From: Candidatus Electrothrix scaldis
GTDB taxonomy: Bacteria; Desulfobacterota; Desulfobulbia; Desulfobulbales; Desulfobulbaceae
NCBI GenBank assembly: GCA_033584155.1
Contig: CP138355.1
Location: 3,791,826-3,855,825, forward strand
DNA: 64,000 nucleotides
Reading direction: 5' to 3'
Part shown: piece by piece, positions 45,169 to 53,381 of the stretch
Numbering within the stretch: the first letter of the stretch is position 1
How the letters are laid out: every line of letters starts with the position of its first letter
Notes under the pieces: model-generated
What the model saw: the letters and a program-made list of their open reading frames with translations, nothing else
Told to the model about the DNA's origin: nothing
The model's database searches: none
Made by a program: the position numbers and the translations under genes

Positions 45169-45276
45169 CCCGCCCCTCAAGGGCGGGACAACAAAGCATA
45201 AAAGTTACTCGGTCAAATCGTATAACCTACCAAGTACTCTCATACAAATCAGGACGAACCTGAAGGCAACCTTCAG
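45169..45276. terminator. Two hairpins between mrp and the MBL gene
   Basis: CCCGCCC (45169-45175) with GGGCGGG (45181-45187), and CTGAAGG (45260-45266) with CCTTCAG (45270-45276), are perfect 7-bp stems. Neither has a strong T run on the minus strand, so termination after mrp is possible but unproven. Confidence 0.45.
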
Positions 45277-45310
45277 ATTCATCATATTATTTTTATTTCA
45301 TTTATAGAAC

Positions 45311-46288
45311 TCAGCAATCGCATTTTTCAGGATTACATCCGCCGTCACCGCAACCGCATCCACAGCTTGATGCTGCTGTATTCTCCAACGCAGTGGCCAT
45401 CTTCAAACCGGCTGCGGACTTTTGAATCGGCAAGCGCCGCTCAACAGCCTCTACCACAGCAGTAAAGGCCTTCACTGCCGGACTGTCCTCATCAGAAGAA
45501 AGATAAGGCTTCCCGCTATCCCCGCCGATAACCACCCGGGGATCCATAGGTACTTTACCGAGAAAGGGCAACTCAAAATCACGCGCTGTTTTTTCTCCAC
45601 CACCAGAACTAAAAATATCTACGGTCTCTTCACAGTGGGGACAGATAAAACCGGACATATTTTCAACCACCCCGACAATGGGCATTTCAACGGTCTTGCA
45701 GAAATTTATGGATTTTCGTACATCGGCCAAAGCCACAGCCTGGGGCGTTGTGACAACCACAGCTTGGACATTGGAAACCGTCTGTGCCACGGACAAAGGT
45801 TCATCACCGGTCCCAGGAGGAGCATCAACAACAAGATAGTCCAATTCGCCCCAATCCATATCAGCGACAAACTGTCGAATAGCCTGAATTTTCAAGGGGC
45901 CGCGCCAGATGATAGCCTCATCCCTGTCTCGCATCATATATTCCAGGGAAACCACTTTCACATTTTCATTATATACCAGCGGGGGGATCAAAGCGTTTGC
46001 TGTTTTAGGAGGTTCCATAGACCCGGTCAACTCAAGCATCCGGCAGATATCAGGCCCGTGCAGATCAACATCCATCAGGCCAACCTTATACCCCTTCTTA
46101 GCAAGGCCTAAGGCAAGGTTGACAGCGACAGTGGATTTCCCCACGCCCCCCTTACCACTCATTACCAAAATTTTATGCCTGATTTTCCCGAGTGACCGGG
46201 TAATCGCAATATCCTGCTGAGCAAGCTGCGCATCAGCAGAATGACATTTAGAGTGGTCCTCACTCTCACATGAACCGCATGAACTCAT
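45311..46288 (-). CDS. Mrp/NBP35-type Fe-S cluster carrier ATPase
   Basis: A P-loop ATPase that carries and delivers Fe-S clusters. Starts at the ATG at 46288 (GGAGG upstream; MSSCGSCES), giving 325 residues. Motifs: N-terminal Cys cluster CGSCES, deviant Walker A MSGKGGVGKST, DVDLHGPDI, DAPPGTGDE and the bridging-cluster CPHC in ENMSGFICPHC. The C-terminal tail is unusually Cys-rich (CGCGCGDGGCNPEKCDC), perhaps an extra metal site. Confidence 0.93.
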   Translation of the reverse strand: MSSCGSCESEDHSKCHSADAQLAQQDIAITRSLGKIRHKILVMSGKGGVGKSTVAVNLALGLAKKGYKVGLMDVDLHGPDICRMLELTGSMEPPKTANALIPPLVYNENVKVVSLEYMMRDRDEAIIWRGPLKIQAIRQFVADMDWGELDYLVVDAPPGTGDEPLSVAQTVSNVQAVVVTTPQAVALADVRKSINFCKTVEMPIVGVVENMSGFICPHCEETVDIFSSGGGEKTARDFELPFLGKVPMDPRVVIGGDSGKPYLSSDEDSPAVKAFTAVVEAVERRLPIQKSAAGLKMATALENTAASSCGCGCGDGGCNPEKCDC

Positions 46289-46627
46289 TATATCCTCCAT
46301 ACATATTAAGGTAAACTCGGCGAGTCAGCAATCTTCCTTAAATAATCGCCTGAAAAAACTCATCGCCTTCAGAAGGCAGATCTCACATTGAGCCCTGTCT
46401 CCTTCCCGTTTTCTCCGGAGAACGAAATACACTTATAAGATGACAGAGCCCTTAATGCAGTATGACATTTACGTCACAACAACACGACTTGCATTCTAAC
46501 GCCAAGCGACTGAAAAGCAACAAAAAAACTCCGAGCATTATAAGCATATGCAATCTAAAACAAAAAACATCAGCTCGCAAAACAAGAGCAAGGTGCAAAA
46601 AACAGTATTTCTTAGTAGCGAAGTATT
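46289..46627. other. Intergenic region upstream of mrp
   Basis: About 340 bases between the cti stop and the mrp start. It should hold the mrp promoter. No gene, strong hairpin or repeat was seen. Confidence 0.4.
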
Positions 46628-49015
46628 TTACTCCCGAATTCGAGCCAAGGGATAATAACGATTCAAATCAAAGAGACCTGCCTCAACAGGTTGTTCTTCA
46701 AAAAAACGCTGCTGAAACCAGTCATATTCCTGCCAGAATTGAGGATCTGCCCGATTGATTCCGTATCTGACAAAACGATCCACCTCCTCCTCACTCACCT
46801 GCTCTTTTGCCGATAACAGGGCAAGAAAGTCTGGGAGATCTTTTTCATGGATTTTGAAAAAATAATTCGGATAAGAGCCGACAAAGCCAGGTAGAATATC
46901 CATTCTATCCTTTGAGGCATTCAATACTCTTTTTTCAAGGATCATGGCATAATAGGAGACATTATCATGCCAGCGATTGACAACCAAAGTAAAGCAGGCA
47001 TCTTTTCTGTTTTCCCGCTCAATGCGCACAAAAGCGAGATTAGCATTATAACTGTTAAAATACGACAAAAGTGCTGAATTCGGTCCTGTCACCGAACGAA
47101 AGCCACGCAATATATCCTGATCTGTCTCTAAGTGAGCAGGACCTTGATTGTACCTCCCATCATCCTTGAGATAGTTGATCGGGTCAAAGCCTATTCCTGC
47201 AGAGGCTGGAATTTCCTTGGTAACGATATGCTCAATAAATTCCCTTTTCGGATCATCAGAAGTAAAGGAAATAGCAGCAGGCATAAAGGGGGCCATAGCA
47301 TCAACCTGCGTGTCCTCCGCACCGATATACCAAGCACTTTGCATTTCCCCACGCTTTTCTACAGGCATGAAGTTGAGAAAACCAAGCTCTCCTTCCCGGC
47401 GTAACTTATCCATATATAGCCGTACCGATGTCTGATGCCCCAAGGTTCCATACACATCAAAACCGGCGACCAGAGAATAATAAATACGCTCCAGCAAAGG
47501 ATAATCGATAACCCAAAGCGTACGGGGAAGGCCTCCCAAAACACCCCGGTGAACGGACGCACTGTCAAAATGACGATACACCGTCAATAAGGGAGCATCT
47601 GCACTTCGCTCACCTTTCCAGATGGCGTTATACCCCAGTCCTTCATCGTAATTGGCTGTATAAAAATCCTGGCGGGAACGAAGGTAACGAAGAGAGGCCT
47701 GGTGATACTTATTATTATGGATCACATGATTGAGCAAACGGCTAATAGGAAATTGAGAGCCACGTTCAATGGGCATGACCAAGTTCTCCTGATTCATGCG
47801 CAGAAAGCCGGGAAATTTTACGCTCAGGTCATATTCCGGATCAAGAAACATTACCCAGAAATGATCATGAATCACATTCAGAGCGACCTGCCCACGACAG
47901 ACTGGCCCACGAATGAAGGTCATGATAATATAATGGGCGTTATCCAGAAGAAATCGATACCGCGACACAGGCGGAATTTGCTCAAAAGCAATAAAGGGAT
48001 TGGCACTCAGGTGAACATCGTAACCAACCTCATGCGGTTCCTCCTGCCACTGCGGCCTGATAAACAGTTCCTGAAAACGGGCCAGCATCCACCGGTCAAA
48101 ATGAACCACCATATGCGTTTTATGGACGATGGTAGAGTGAATTTTGCGAAAACGATAAAAGAAGGTGTCCGTCTCAGGGTCATCATAAGGCCGCACTGTG
48201 GCAATCACATCCACAGGCTTTCCCGGAGCTGTTCTCGAACGGACGAGTTCATAATATTCACCCGTAGTTGTCCCGAATTTGATATGGGCAAGAAAATAAT
48301 GCTCATAGAGATAACGAGCTGTCATCCTATGCTTCGGATCAGTACGATTGAGAAAGGACTCCCAGCGATTGATTTCCCTCTGATCTGCTAGTTTCGGCGT
48401 GATCAATTTTTGTTGTTGTGCCGGAGTTGGCCCCTTCCCTCCCTGGGCGAGCCAGCCAGCAATGAGCTGAAACTCATCCTCTTGTAATGGCGGAAAACCA
48501 AAAGGCATTCCACGGTTAGGATGCTTGTCAAGATAACTTCCCAGCTCAGCCCCATCCTCAGCACAGGTCAAATCCTCAGCCTCTGGTTGATACGTACCAC
48601 TACTCTCAGGGTGATCCATCTTATGAGCAAGTAGCTGAAGCAGAATGGAGTCATTCAACCCAGGCTCGGCCTTATTCTCTGTCACCGTATGAAATCCCTT
48701 CGTCCGCCATTCTTCAGTCGATTGTGCATCAAAGAAAAGCCGCGAAGGATCCATAGTTTTCAGACGTTGAGCATTATAAACTGCCTCTTTGGAGGCCCCC
48801 CGGTCAAGCCCCTCGTAGGAGCTGAGCTTGAGTTGACAGGGTGAATTATAGCAGGAATGGCAGACCACGCAGCGTTTGTCCAGGATGGGCTTTATTTCAC
48901 GCAAATAATCAATAGAATGGTCTGGAATCTGCACGTGAAGAGGAGGAGGCGGAACAGCGCAGGCTGTCAGCAACAGGTAGAGTAAGGTATACAAAAGAAG
49001 ATTATTTGCGGACAT
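46628..49015 (-). CDS. cti: Periplasmic fatty acid cis/trans isomerase
   Basis: A heme-containing enzyme that converts cis- to trans-unsaturated fatty acids in membrane lipids, stiffening membranes under solvent or heat stress. The 795-residue chain has a lipoprotein-like leader (LLLTAC at 16-19) and the family heme motif CVVCH (49-53) in LDKRCVVCHSCYNSPCQLKL. Conserved blocks include NRGMPFGFPPL, WLAQGG, RYLYEHYFLAHIKF and FIRGPVCRGQVALNVIHDHFWVMF. Well known from Pseudomonas and Vibrio. Monocistronic. Confidence 0.95.
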   Translation of the reverse strand: MSANNLLLYTLLYLLLTACAVPPPPLHVQIPDHSIDYLREIKPILDKRCVVCHSCYNSPCQLKLSSYEGLDRGASKEAVYNAQRLKTMDPSRLFFDAQSTEEWRTKGFHTVTENKAEPGLNDSILLQLLAHKMDHPESSGTYQPEAEDLTCAEDGAELGSYLDKHPNRGMPFGFPPLQEDEFQLIAGWLAQGGKGPTPAQQQKLITPKLADQREINRWESFLNRTDPKHRMTARYLYEHYFLAHIKFGTTTGEYYELVRSRTAPGKPVDVIATVRPYDDPETDTFFYRFRKIHSTIVHKTHMVVHFDRWMLARFQELFIRPQWQEEPHEVGYDVHLSANPFIAFEQIPPVSRYRFLLDNAHYIIMTFIRGPVCRGQVALNVIHDHFWVMFLDPEYDLSVKFPGFLRMNQENLVMPIERGSQFPISRLLNHVIHNNKYHQASLRYLRSRQDFYTANYDEGLGYNAIWKGERSADAPLLTVYRHFDSASVHRGVLGGLPRTLWVIDYPLLERIYYSLVAGFDVYGTLGHQTSVRLYMDKLRREGELGFLNFMPVEKRGEMQSAWYIGAEDTQVDAMAPFMPAAISFTSDDPKREFIEHIVTKEIPASAGIGFDPINYLKDDGRYNQGPAHLETDQDILRGFRSVTGPNSALLSYFNSYNANLAFVRIERENRKDACFTLVVNRWHDNVSYYAMILEKRVLNASKDRMDILPGFVGSYPNYFFKIHEKDLPDFLALLSAKEQVSEEEVDRFVRYGINRADPQFWQEYDWFQQRFFEEQPVEAGLFDLNRYYPLARIRE

Positions 49016-49358
49016 AGGATACTCCGGTTATATTTCGTTGACTAAAATCTCCTCCATATACTACTTTTCCATAGACAAGTTCGTCAAGTCTTTGCCAAAC
49101 CATATATCAATACTGTAACAGCACCCGCTTGTTTCAGACGCATTGAAGACATATGACTTTTTATTATATGGATTGAGCAATGCAGCACAGGGCTCATCCA
49201 CCCTAGCCCTTCCTTACCCACTGTTTTCATGTTATAATAATAAGTTATTAACAAACCAGCCCCTGTATATTCGATATATTTATAGTGAAGGGCTCCATAA
49301 CCATCAAAACAAAACCAAATAAATCTTTTTATTTTCAACCCCATAGAGTTGGTAAAAT
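49016..49358. other. Divergent intergenic region cti / hesB-like
   Basis: About 340 AT-rich bases with no supportable gene. Promoters for both divergent genes should be here. None is convincing enough to annotate. Confidence 0.4.
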
Positions 49359-49766
49359 ATGCTGAGCGTAACAGAACAAGCACTTGAGGCCCTCCGAGAA
49401 CAAATTCCAAATCGTAACGTCAACACTGCTATCCGAATATATGTCCAGGGCGGTTGTTGCTCCGGGCCTCATCTTAAAATCTGCGTGGATCAAGCAAAGG
49501 AAGATGATCATATCGTCGATTTTATGGACCTCCGTTTTGTTATCAATCGGGACCTAATTACCTCCTGTGGCAGTATGACTGTGGATTTCATGCAGGAACG
49601 AACAAAATGCCGGTGTAGTGGCGGCTGTGGAGGTTTTTGCCTTAGCGGAAAAAAAAAATTCCTTTTCAGTGAACGATGTGATGGCACGGGACAATGCATG
49701 AAAATGTGCAAATGTGACGATCAATATGCAGAAGAGAAGCAACAATCCAAACATACAACCATTTGA
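49359..49766 (+). CDS. HesB/IscA-like protein with extra cysteines
   Basis: A 135-residue A-type Fe-S scaffold-like protein. MLSVTEQALEALREQIP and the Cys-rich GGCCSGPHLKICVD loop match the HesB-like group, which in some anaerobes contains selenocysteine at this loop; here both positions are Cys (no TGA). The C terminus adds many Cys (KCRCSGGCGGFCLSG, CDGTGQCMKMCKCDD), more than a standard IscA, perhaps an additional cluster or metal site. No partner gene is adjacent. Confidence 0.78.
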   Translation: MLSVTEQALEALREQIPNRNVNTAIRIYVQGGCCSGPHLKICVDQAKEDDHIVDFMDLRFVINRDLITSCGSMTVDFMQERTKCRCSGGCGGFCLSGKKKFLFSERCDGTGQCMKMCKCDDQYAEEKQQSKHTTI

Positions 49767-49822
49767 TTTTGTATATATTAAAAACAGCCACCACCAATAA
49801 ACACTGCTTTTTCGTCCTATCC

Positions 49823-49829
49823 GTCGTCA
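49823..49829. repeat. 7-bp target duplication, left (IS4-like element)
   Basis: GTCGTCA, identical to 51496-51502 at the other end of the element. Confidence 0.75.
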
Positions 49830-49911
49830 CTCGTGAGTCGCGAGTTTTCACTTCGCTTTAAAATATAAAAAGTACAAAATAGGAAGACTTCTCTAAAGAG
49901 AAAATATAAAA

Positions 49912-49975
49912 GAGCATACAAACTGTAAATGTCTACCAAACATTTAATCTTCACGATGAAGGAGTTTGTATGCTC
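49912..49975 (+). promoter_or_regulatory. Hairpin sequestering the transposase start codon
   Basis: GAGCATACAAACT (49912-49924) is the perfect complement of AGTTTGTATGCTC (49963-49975). The right arm contains the ATG (49970-49972) and abuts the AAGGAG ribosome site. In transcripts entering from outside, the stem would hide the start; a transcript initiating inside the element would lack the left arm. Confidence 0.75.
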
Positions 49976-51418
49976 ACATATCTATATGACTCACTATACG
50001 GTTTTCGTAAAGTATTTTCCCGTCATCGCACCTGGTTAATCTTTGTGATGATAGTTTTGGGGTTCATCGGTAGCAGCGAAATGACAGGAGTTTCTTCCTT
50101 CTGCCGTTTTTGGCTGATAGACAATCAAGGGTACTCTAAGTTACTGGGACTTTTTCGTTCTTCAGCCTGGGAATTAAGTGGCTTGCTGGAATACTGGTCT
50201 GTTTTTGCTGTCTACCAACAACAGTCTGTTTTTTCGCAAGGTAGACTGGTTACACTGGGAGACCATACATATGTCCCCAAGGAAGGTCGCCGAATGCCCG
50301 GTGTTGTAACTTTACGCCAAGACTCTGAAACACAAAGCAAACCCTCGTATTTCAGAGGTCAGTGCTGGGGAGGCCTGGCTTTGGCCGTTGGCAGTTTGAC
50401 AACTCCTTTTGCACTACCGTTAAATTTACGTCTGCATCAAGGCTCCATTCATTTAGGGGAAGCCAGAGAATCATCTTTGACTTTGGGAGAGCAGATGGTT
50501 CAAATGGCGATTGATTTTGCTCTTCAAACGAACCAGGGTGTTGTCTTGGTTCTGGATGCTTTTTTTTCTGTAGGTCCGGTGTTTCTGCTGGCTCAGGCAA
50601 CCTGGCTGACGTCAATTGAAGCTCCTGCTGTTCATATTATTACAAAGGCAAAGAAGAATTATGTCGCATACTTCCAGGCGGATCCATCTCATTATACAGG
50701 AATAGGTCGTCCCTGTAAGTATGGAGAGCATATTCATCTGGCGGAAGTTTTTGACCATCTCCATTTGTTTCATAAAGTATCGGTCCGTATCTACGGACAT
50801 ATGGAGGAAATTTATATTTTTCACCTGGATTTATTATGGAAATCTACTCAAGGGCTGCTTCGTTTTGTTTTTGTCAAAACGTCACGTGGCCCCATTGTTC
50901 TTATGTGCAGTAACCTCGACCAGGACCCGATTGCTGCAATCGAACTCTATTGTCTCAGAACCCGCATAGAAACCATGTTCGATATGCTGAAAAATGTTCT
51001 CCATATCTTCCAATGTCACTTCTGGTCGAAAAAAATGCCGAAACATTCGAGGAAACCCAAAAGCAATAAAAATCAAAAGGCTCCACAGGCAGAAAACCAG
51101 AAAACGGTTCAAGCTTGCTGGGATGCTACTGAACGTTTTGTTAACCTTGGAGCAGTTTCCCTTGGTTTGCTTCAGTTAATCGCCCTCAAATTTCCAGAAG
51201 AAATATGGAGCAGATTTGAAGGATTCTTGCGGACCCGTTCTCGGGATATCCCTTCCGAGAGAACTGTCAAAATGGTGATTGCTAATTTTTTGGTACAGGA
51301 TTTTCTCAAAGTCGCGCCAACAGCGACAATGCGAGAAATTCGTGCCAAGATTCTCAAGGGCGAATTTAAGAAAAAATTCCCTCAAACTGAACACCCCGTT
51401 AATCAACGGGCAGCTTGA
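49970..51418 (+). CDS. IS4-like transposase
   Basis: An intact 482-residue DDE transposase. Candidate catalytic blocks are RLVTLGDHTYVPKEGRRMPG (first Asp), VVLVLDAFFSVGPVF (second Asp) and a Y-(2)-R-(3)-E-(6)-K-like signature, LYCLRTRIETMFDMLKNVL, with the third acidic residue. That signature supports the IS4 superfamily; subgroup not determined. AAGGAG is at the start. Confidence 0.87.
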   Translation: MLTYLYDSLYGFRKVFSRHRTWLIFVMIVLGFIGSSEMTGVSSFCRFWLIDNQGYSKLLGLFRSSAWELSGLLEYWSVFAVYQQQSVFSQGRLVTLGDHTYVPKEGRRMPGVVTLRQDSETQSKPSYFRGQCWGGLALAVGSLTTPFALPLNLRLHQGSIHLGEARESSLTLGEQMVQMAIDFALQTNQGVVLVLDAFFSVGPVFLLAQATWLTSIEAPAVHIITKAKKNYVAYFQADPSHYTGIGRPCKYGEHIHLAEVFDHLHLFHKVSVRIYGHMEEIYIFHLDLLWKSTQGLLRFVFVKTSRGPIVLMCSNLDQDPIAAIELYCLRTRIETMFDMLKNVLHIFQCHFWSKKMPKHSRKPKSNKNQKAPQAENQKTVQACWDATERFVNLGAVSLGLLQLIALKFPEEIWSRFEGFLRTRSRDIPSERTVKMVIANFLVQDFLKVAPTATMREIRAKILKGEFKKKFPQTEHPVNQRAA

Positions 51419-51495
51419 AAATTCATAGTTTTAAGCAAAATTGATTGACACGGCTGTTTCATCATGTGGAGCAGTACAAACTCACGACTGTCGAG

Positions 51496-51502
51496 GTCGT
51501 CA
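51496..51502. repeat. 7-bp target duplication, right (IS4-like element)
   Basis: GTCGTCA, matching 49823-49829. Confidence 0.75.
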
Positions 51503-51662
51503 AAACATAGAGATGACAAGCTTTTCATCAAAAGACATGCTCTTCTGTCATTTTTCCAGAATATAAAAAGATAGACAGGGTAACAACAGGCAATGCCAGG
51601 TCTTCATCCAAGCTTTCTGGTCATAGCCTGAAAATCAAACCTCACTATACAAGGAGCCCCCC

Positions 51663-51974
51663 ATGAAGAAACAAACTGCTCTCTTCATCTTAGCTTTATT
51701 AAGCATCTGTTCTGTTCATGCTTTTGCTGCAAATGATGATTCACGTCGTGGAGAAAGACGGCAAAGACAACCACCGCCAGAGGCCTATACAGCCTGTGAG
51801 GGAAAGAAGAGTGGGGATACGGCTGAGCTCACAGGACCAAGAGGAGACACTGTCACAGGCACCTGTGTGCAGGAGAAGGATGGGGACCGTCTCTTCCTCC
51901 GCCCGGACAAACCACCCAAGGGAGAGCGTCCCAGACGACAGGAGGGAGGAGAAGATAACGGCCCAAGGAGATAA
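51663..51974 (+). CDS. Small secreted protein, two Cys, Pro/Arg-rich
   Basis: A 103-residue protein with signal peptide (LFILALLSICSVHAFA). The mature part PPPEAYTACEGKKSGDTAEL...TGPRGDTVTGTCVQEKDGD has two Cys likely forming a disulfide, then a Pro/Arg/Glu-rich tail. This ACEGKxxGDxxxxTGPRGxxxxGTC pattern recurs in small periplasmic proteins of unknown function in proteobacteria. AAGGAG precedes the ATG; a hairpin follows the stop. Confidence 0.7.
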   Translation: MKKQTALFILALLSICSVHAFAANDDSRRGERRQRQPPPEAYTACEGKKSGDTAELTGPRGDTVTGTCVQEKDGDRLFLRPDKPPKGERPRRQEGGEDNGPRR

Positions 51975-51985
51975 TCCACTCCAAA

Positions 51986-52018
51986 AACCTCCTGATTGCT
52001 GGAATCAGTCAGGAGGTT
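51986..52018. terminator. Bidirectional terminator hairpin
   Basis: AACCTCCTGA (51986-51995) pairs perfectly with TCAGGAGGTT (52009-52018). On the minus strand it runs into a T tract, ending the DsbC-like gene; on the plus strand it follows the small secreted protein. Confidence 0.82.
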
Positions 52019-52039
52019 CGTTCATATCAAGGTTAGAGA

Positions 52040-52849
52040 TCAATCCTTTTCCTCTTCTTTTTCTTTAAGAGAATTTATAATTTGATCAGCCTTCTTAAAA
52101 CCGGGAAGAACTCGTCCGTCAGGCATGATTAATGTCGGGGTGGAAGCAATGTACAGTTCCTTAGCCAAGACGATATTCTTATCAACAATATCAGATTTGC
52201 ACTCAGCTTTTGGCAGCTCTTTCTTGCTCAAACTATCTTCAAGAAGTTGCAATGCTTTGTCATTCTCGCCTTTCAGCTTGGTGCAAACAATAGTTTGTGC
52301 TTTTCCTTTAGCATTAGGATGCATAGCCAAGGGAAACATTTTAATCAAAAAGGTAATGTCAGGACGCTGCTTAACAACCTTTTTCATTTCTGAGTGCAAC
52401 TTACTACAGTATGAACACTCTGGATCGTCAAAAACAATAATCTTATTTTCCGCAGCAGCATCACCAAGAACAAGTGCATCATCCAGAGATATCTTTGCTC
52501 TATCAACCTTGTTCATTTTAACAAAGTTTTCCTGAGTGACATTCTCGTTATTTTTCAATCTGATCACATTACCGCTGATTAAATACTTCTTGGAAAAATC
52601 CATATAAAACGGAATCTTTTGACCATTATAAACAGCTTCAATATCCCAGAGTCCTGGCACTTCACTTCGCTTGACATCCAGAACCTCTGTTACCTTCCCT
52701 TTAAGCAATTGGGCGACCTCATCCCGATTAACAGAATGACAGTCACGGCAATCACCAGCTCCGCACCCTGCTTCCTGAAAGGCCATAGCTTGACCAGCTG
52801 AAAATAAGGTAATAAGAAACAAAGAAAGAAAAATTTTATTGCAATTCAT
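52040..52849 (-). CDS. DsbC-like thiol:disulfide interchange protein
   Basis: A secreted thioredoxin-fold protein of about 269 residues (ATG at 52849; two nearby upstream starts are possible). A signal peptide (IFLSLFLITLFSAGQAMA) is followed by CGAGDCRDCHSVNRDEV, containing a CxxCH that could bind heme or metal. Next comes a DsbC-type N-domain and then the thioredoxin domain with active site FDDPECSYCSKLH and cis-Pro ASTPTLIMPDG. It probably isomerises disulfides or handles apocytochromes. Confidence 0.85.
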   Translation of the reverse strand: MNCNKIFLSLFLITLFSAGQAMAFQEAGCGAGDCRDCHSVNRDEVAQLLKGKVTEVLDVKRSEVPGLWDIEAVYNGQKIPFYMDFSKKYLISGNVIRLKNNENVTQENFVKMNKVDRAKISLDDALVLGDAAAENKIIVFDDPECSYCSKLHSEMKKVVKQRPDITFLIKMFPLAMHPNAKGKAQTIVCTKLKGENDKALQLLEDSLSKKELPKAECKSDIVDKNIVLAKELYIASTPTLIMPDGRVLPGFKKADQIINSLKEKEEEKD

Positions 52850-53018
52850 AATAACCATCACTATACGTTGTTCTTTTTGTTTAAGTAAACGATGAAAATT
52901 TTTTCCAACATCCGCTGGTAACTATTCAGAAAAGCAGTCAAGAACACATAAAGAAAACTATAAGACCGTGTCCTCAACCATATTTAAGAGAAGCATGAAC
53001 GTTCTCTTGAAAGCCAAG

Positions 53019-53249
53019 CTATTTTACTTTTTCGATTCGGACATCTAGGCCTGCCTTGCGATAAGCCTGAGAAAATTTCTCTACTTTTGCTTTATCTTCA
53101 GAGCTAAAGAGTTTGCGAGTCCGTCCGTTCAATATCATCTTCCGCACCTGATCCTCAGATAGCTTTGTGATGCGCTGAATCATGACTATACATTCCTTCT
53201 CTTTGGCTCCGGCAAACAAACGCCCCTGCGAAATTAAATGATATTCCAT
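53019..53249 (-). CDS. Small protein of unknown function
   Basis: A 76-residue basic protein. The pattern SQGRLFAGAKEKECIVMIQR, LSEDQVRKMILNGRTRKLF, then AKVEKFSQAYRKAGLDVRIE resembles a small alpha/beta module found at the N termini of some bacterial membrane proteins. Here it stands alone. No signal peptide; function unknown. The ATG lacks an obvious ribosome site. Confidence 0.55.
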   Translation of the reverse strand: MEYHLISQGRLFAGAKEKECIVMIQRITKLSEDQVRKMILNGRTRKLFSSEDKAKVEKFSQAYRKAGLDVRIEKVK

Positions 53250-53381
53250 CGACAGCCCCTATATTTAAACTCAGTTAAAGATGTGACAGCTCTATTAAAA
53301 CGTGCTTACTGATACGAAACGATTTATCTTACAGGCTTTGGTTATTTCCAGCAACAATCTTCTTTCACTGTGCTTTCTTCG

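Larger units (their letters stand above)
49830..51495 (+). mobile_element. IS4-like insertion sequence (1666 bp)
   Basis: Imperfect terminal inverted repeats start CTCG: CTCGTGAGTCGCGAGTTTTC at the left end (49830 onward) and CTCGACAGTCGTGAGTTTGT reading inward from 51495, 18 of 23 positions alike. A 7-bp target duplication flanks them. The element has one intact transposase gene and a start-codon hairpin. Confidence 0.8.
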
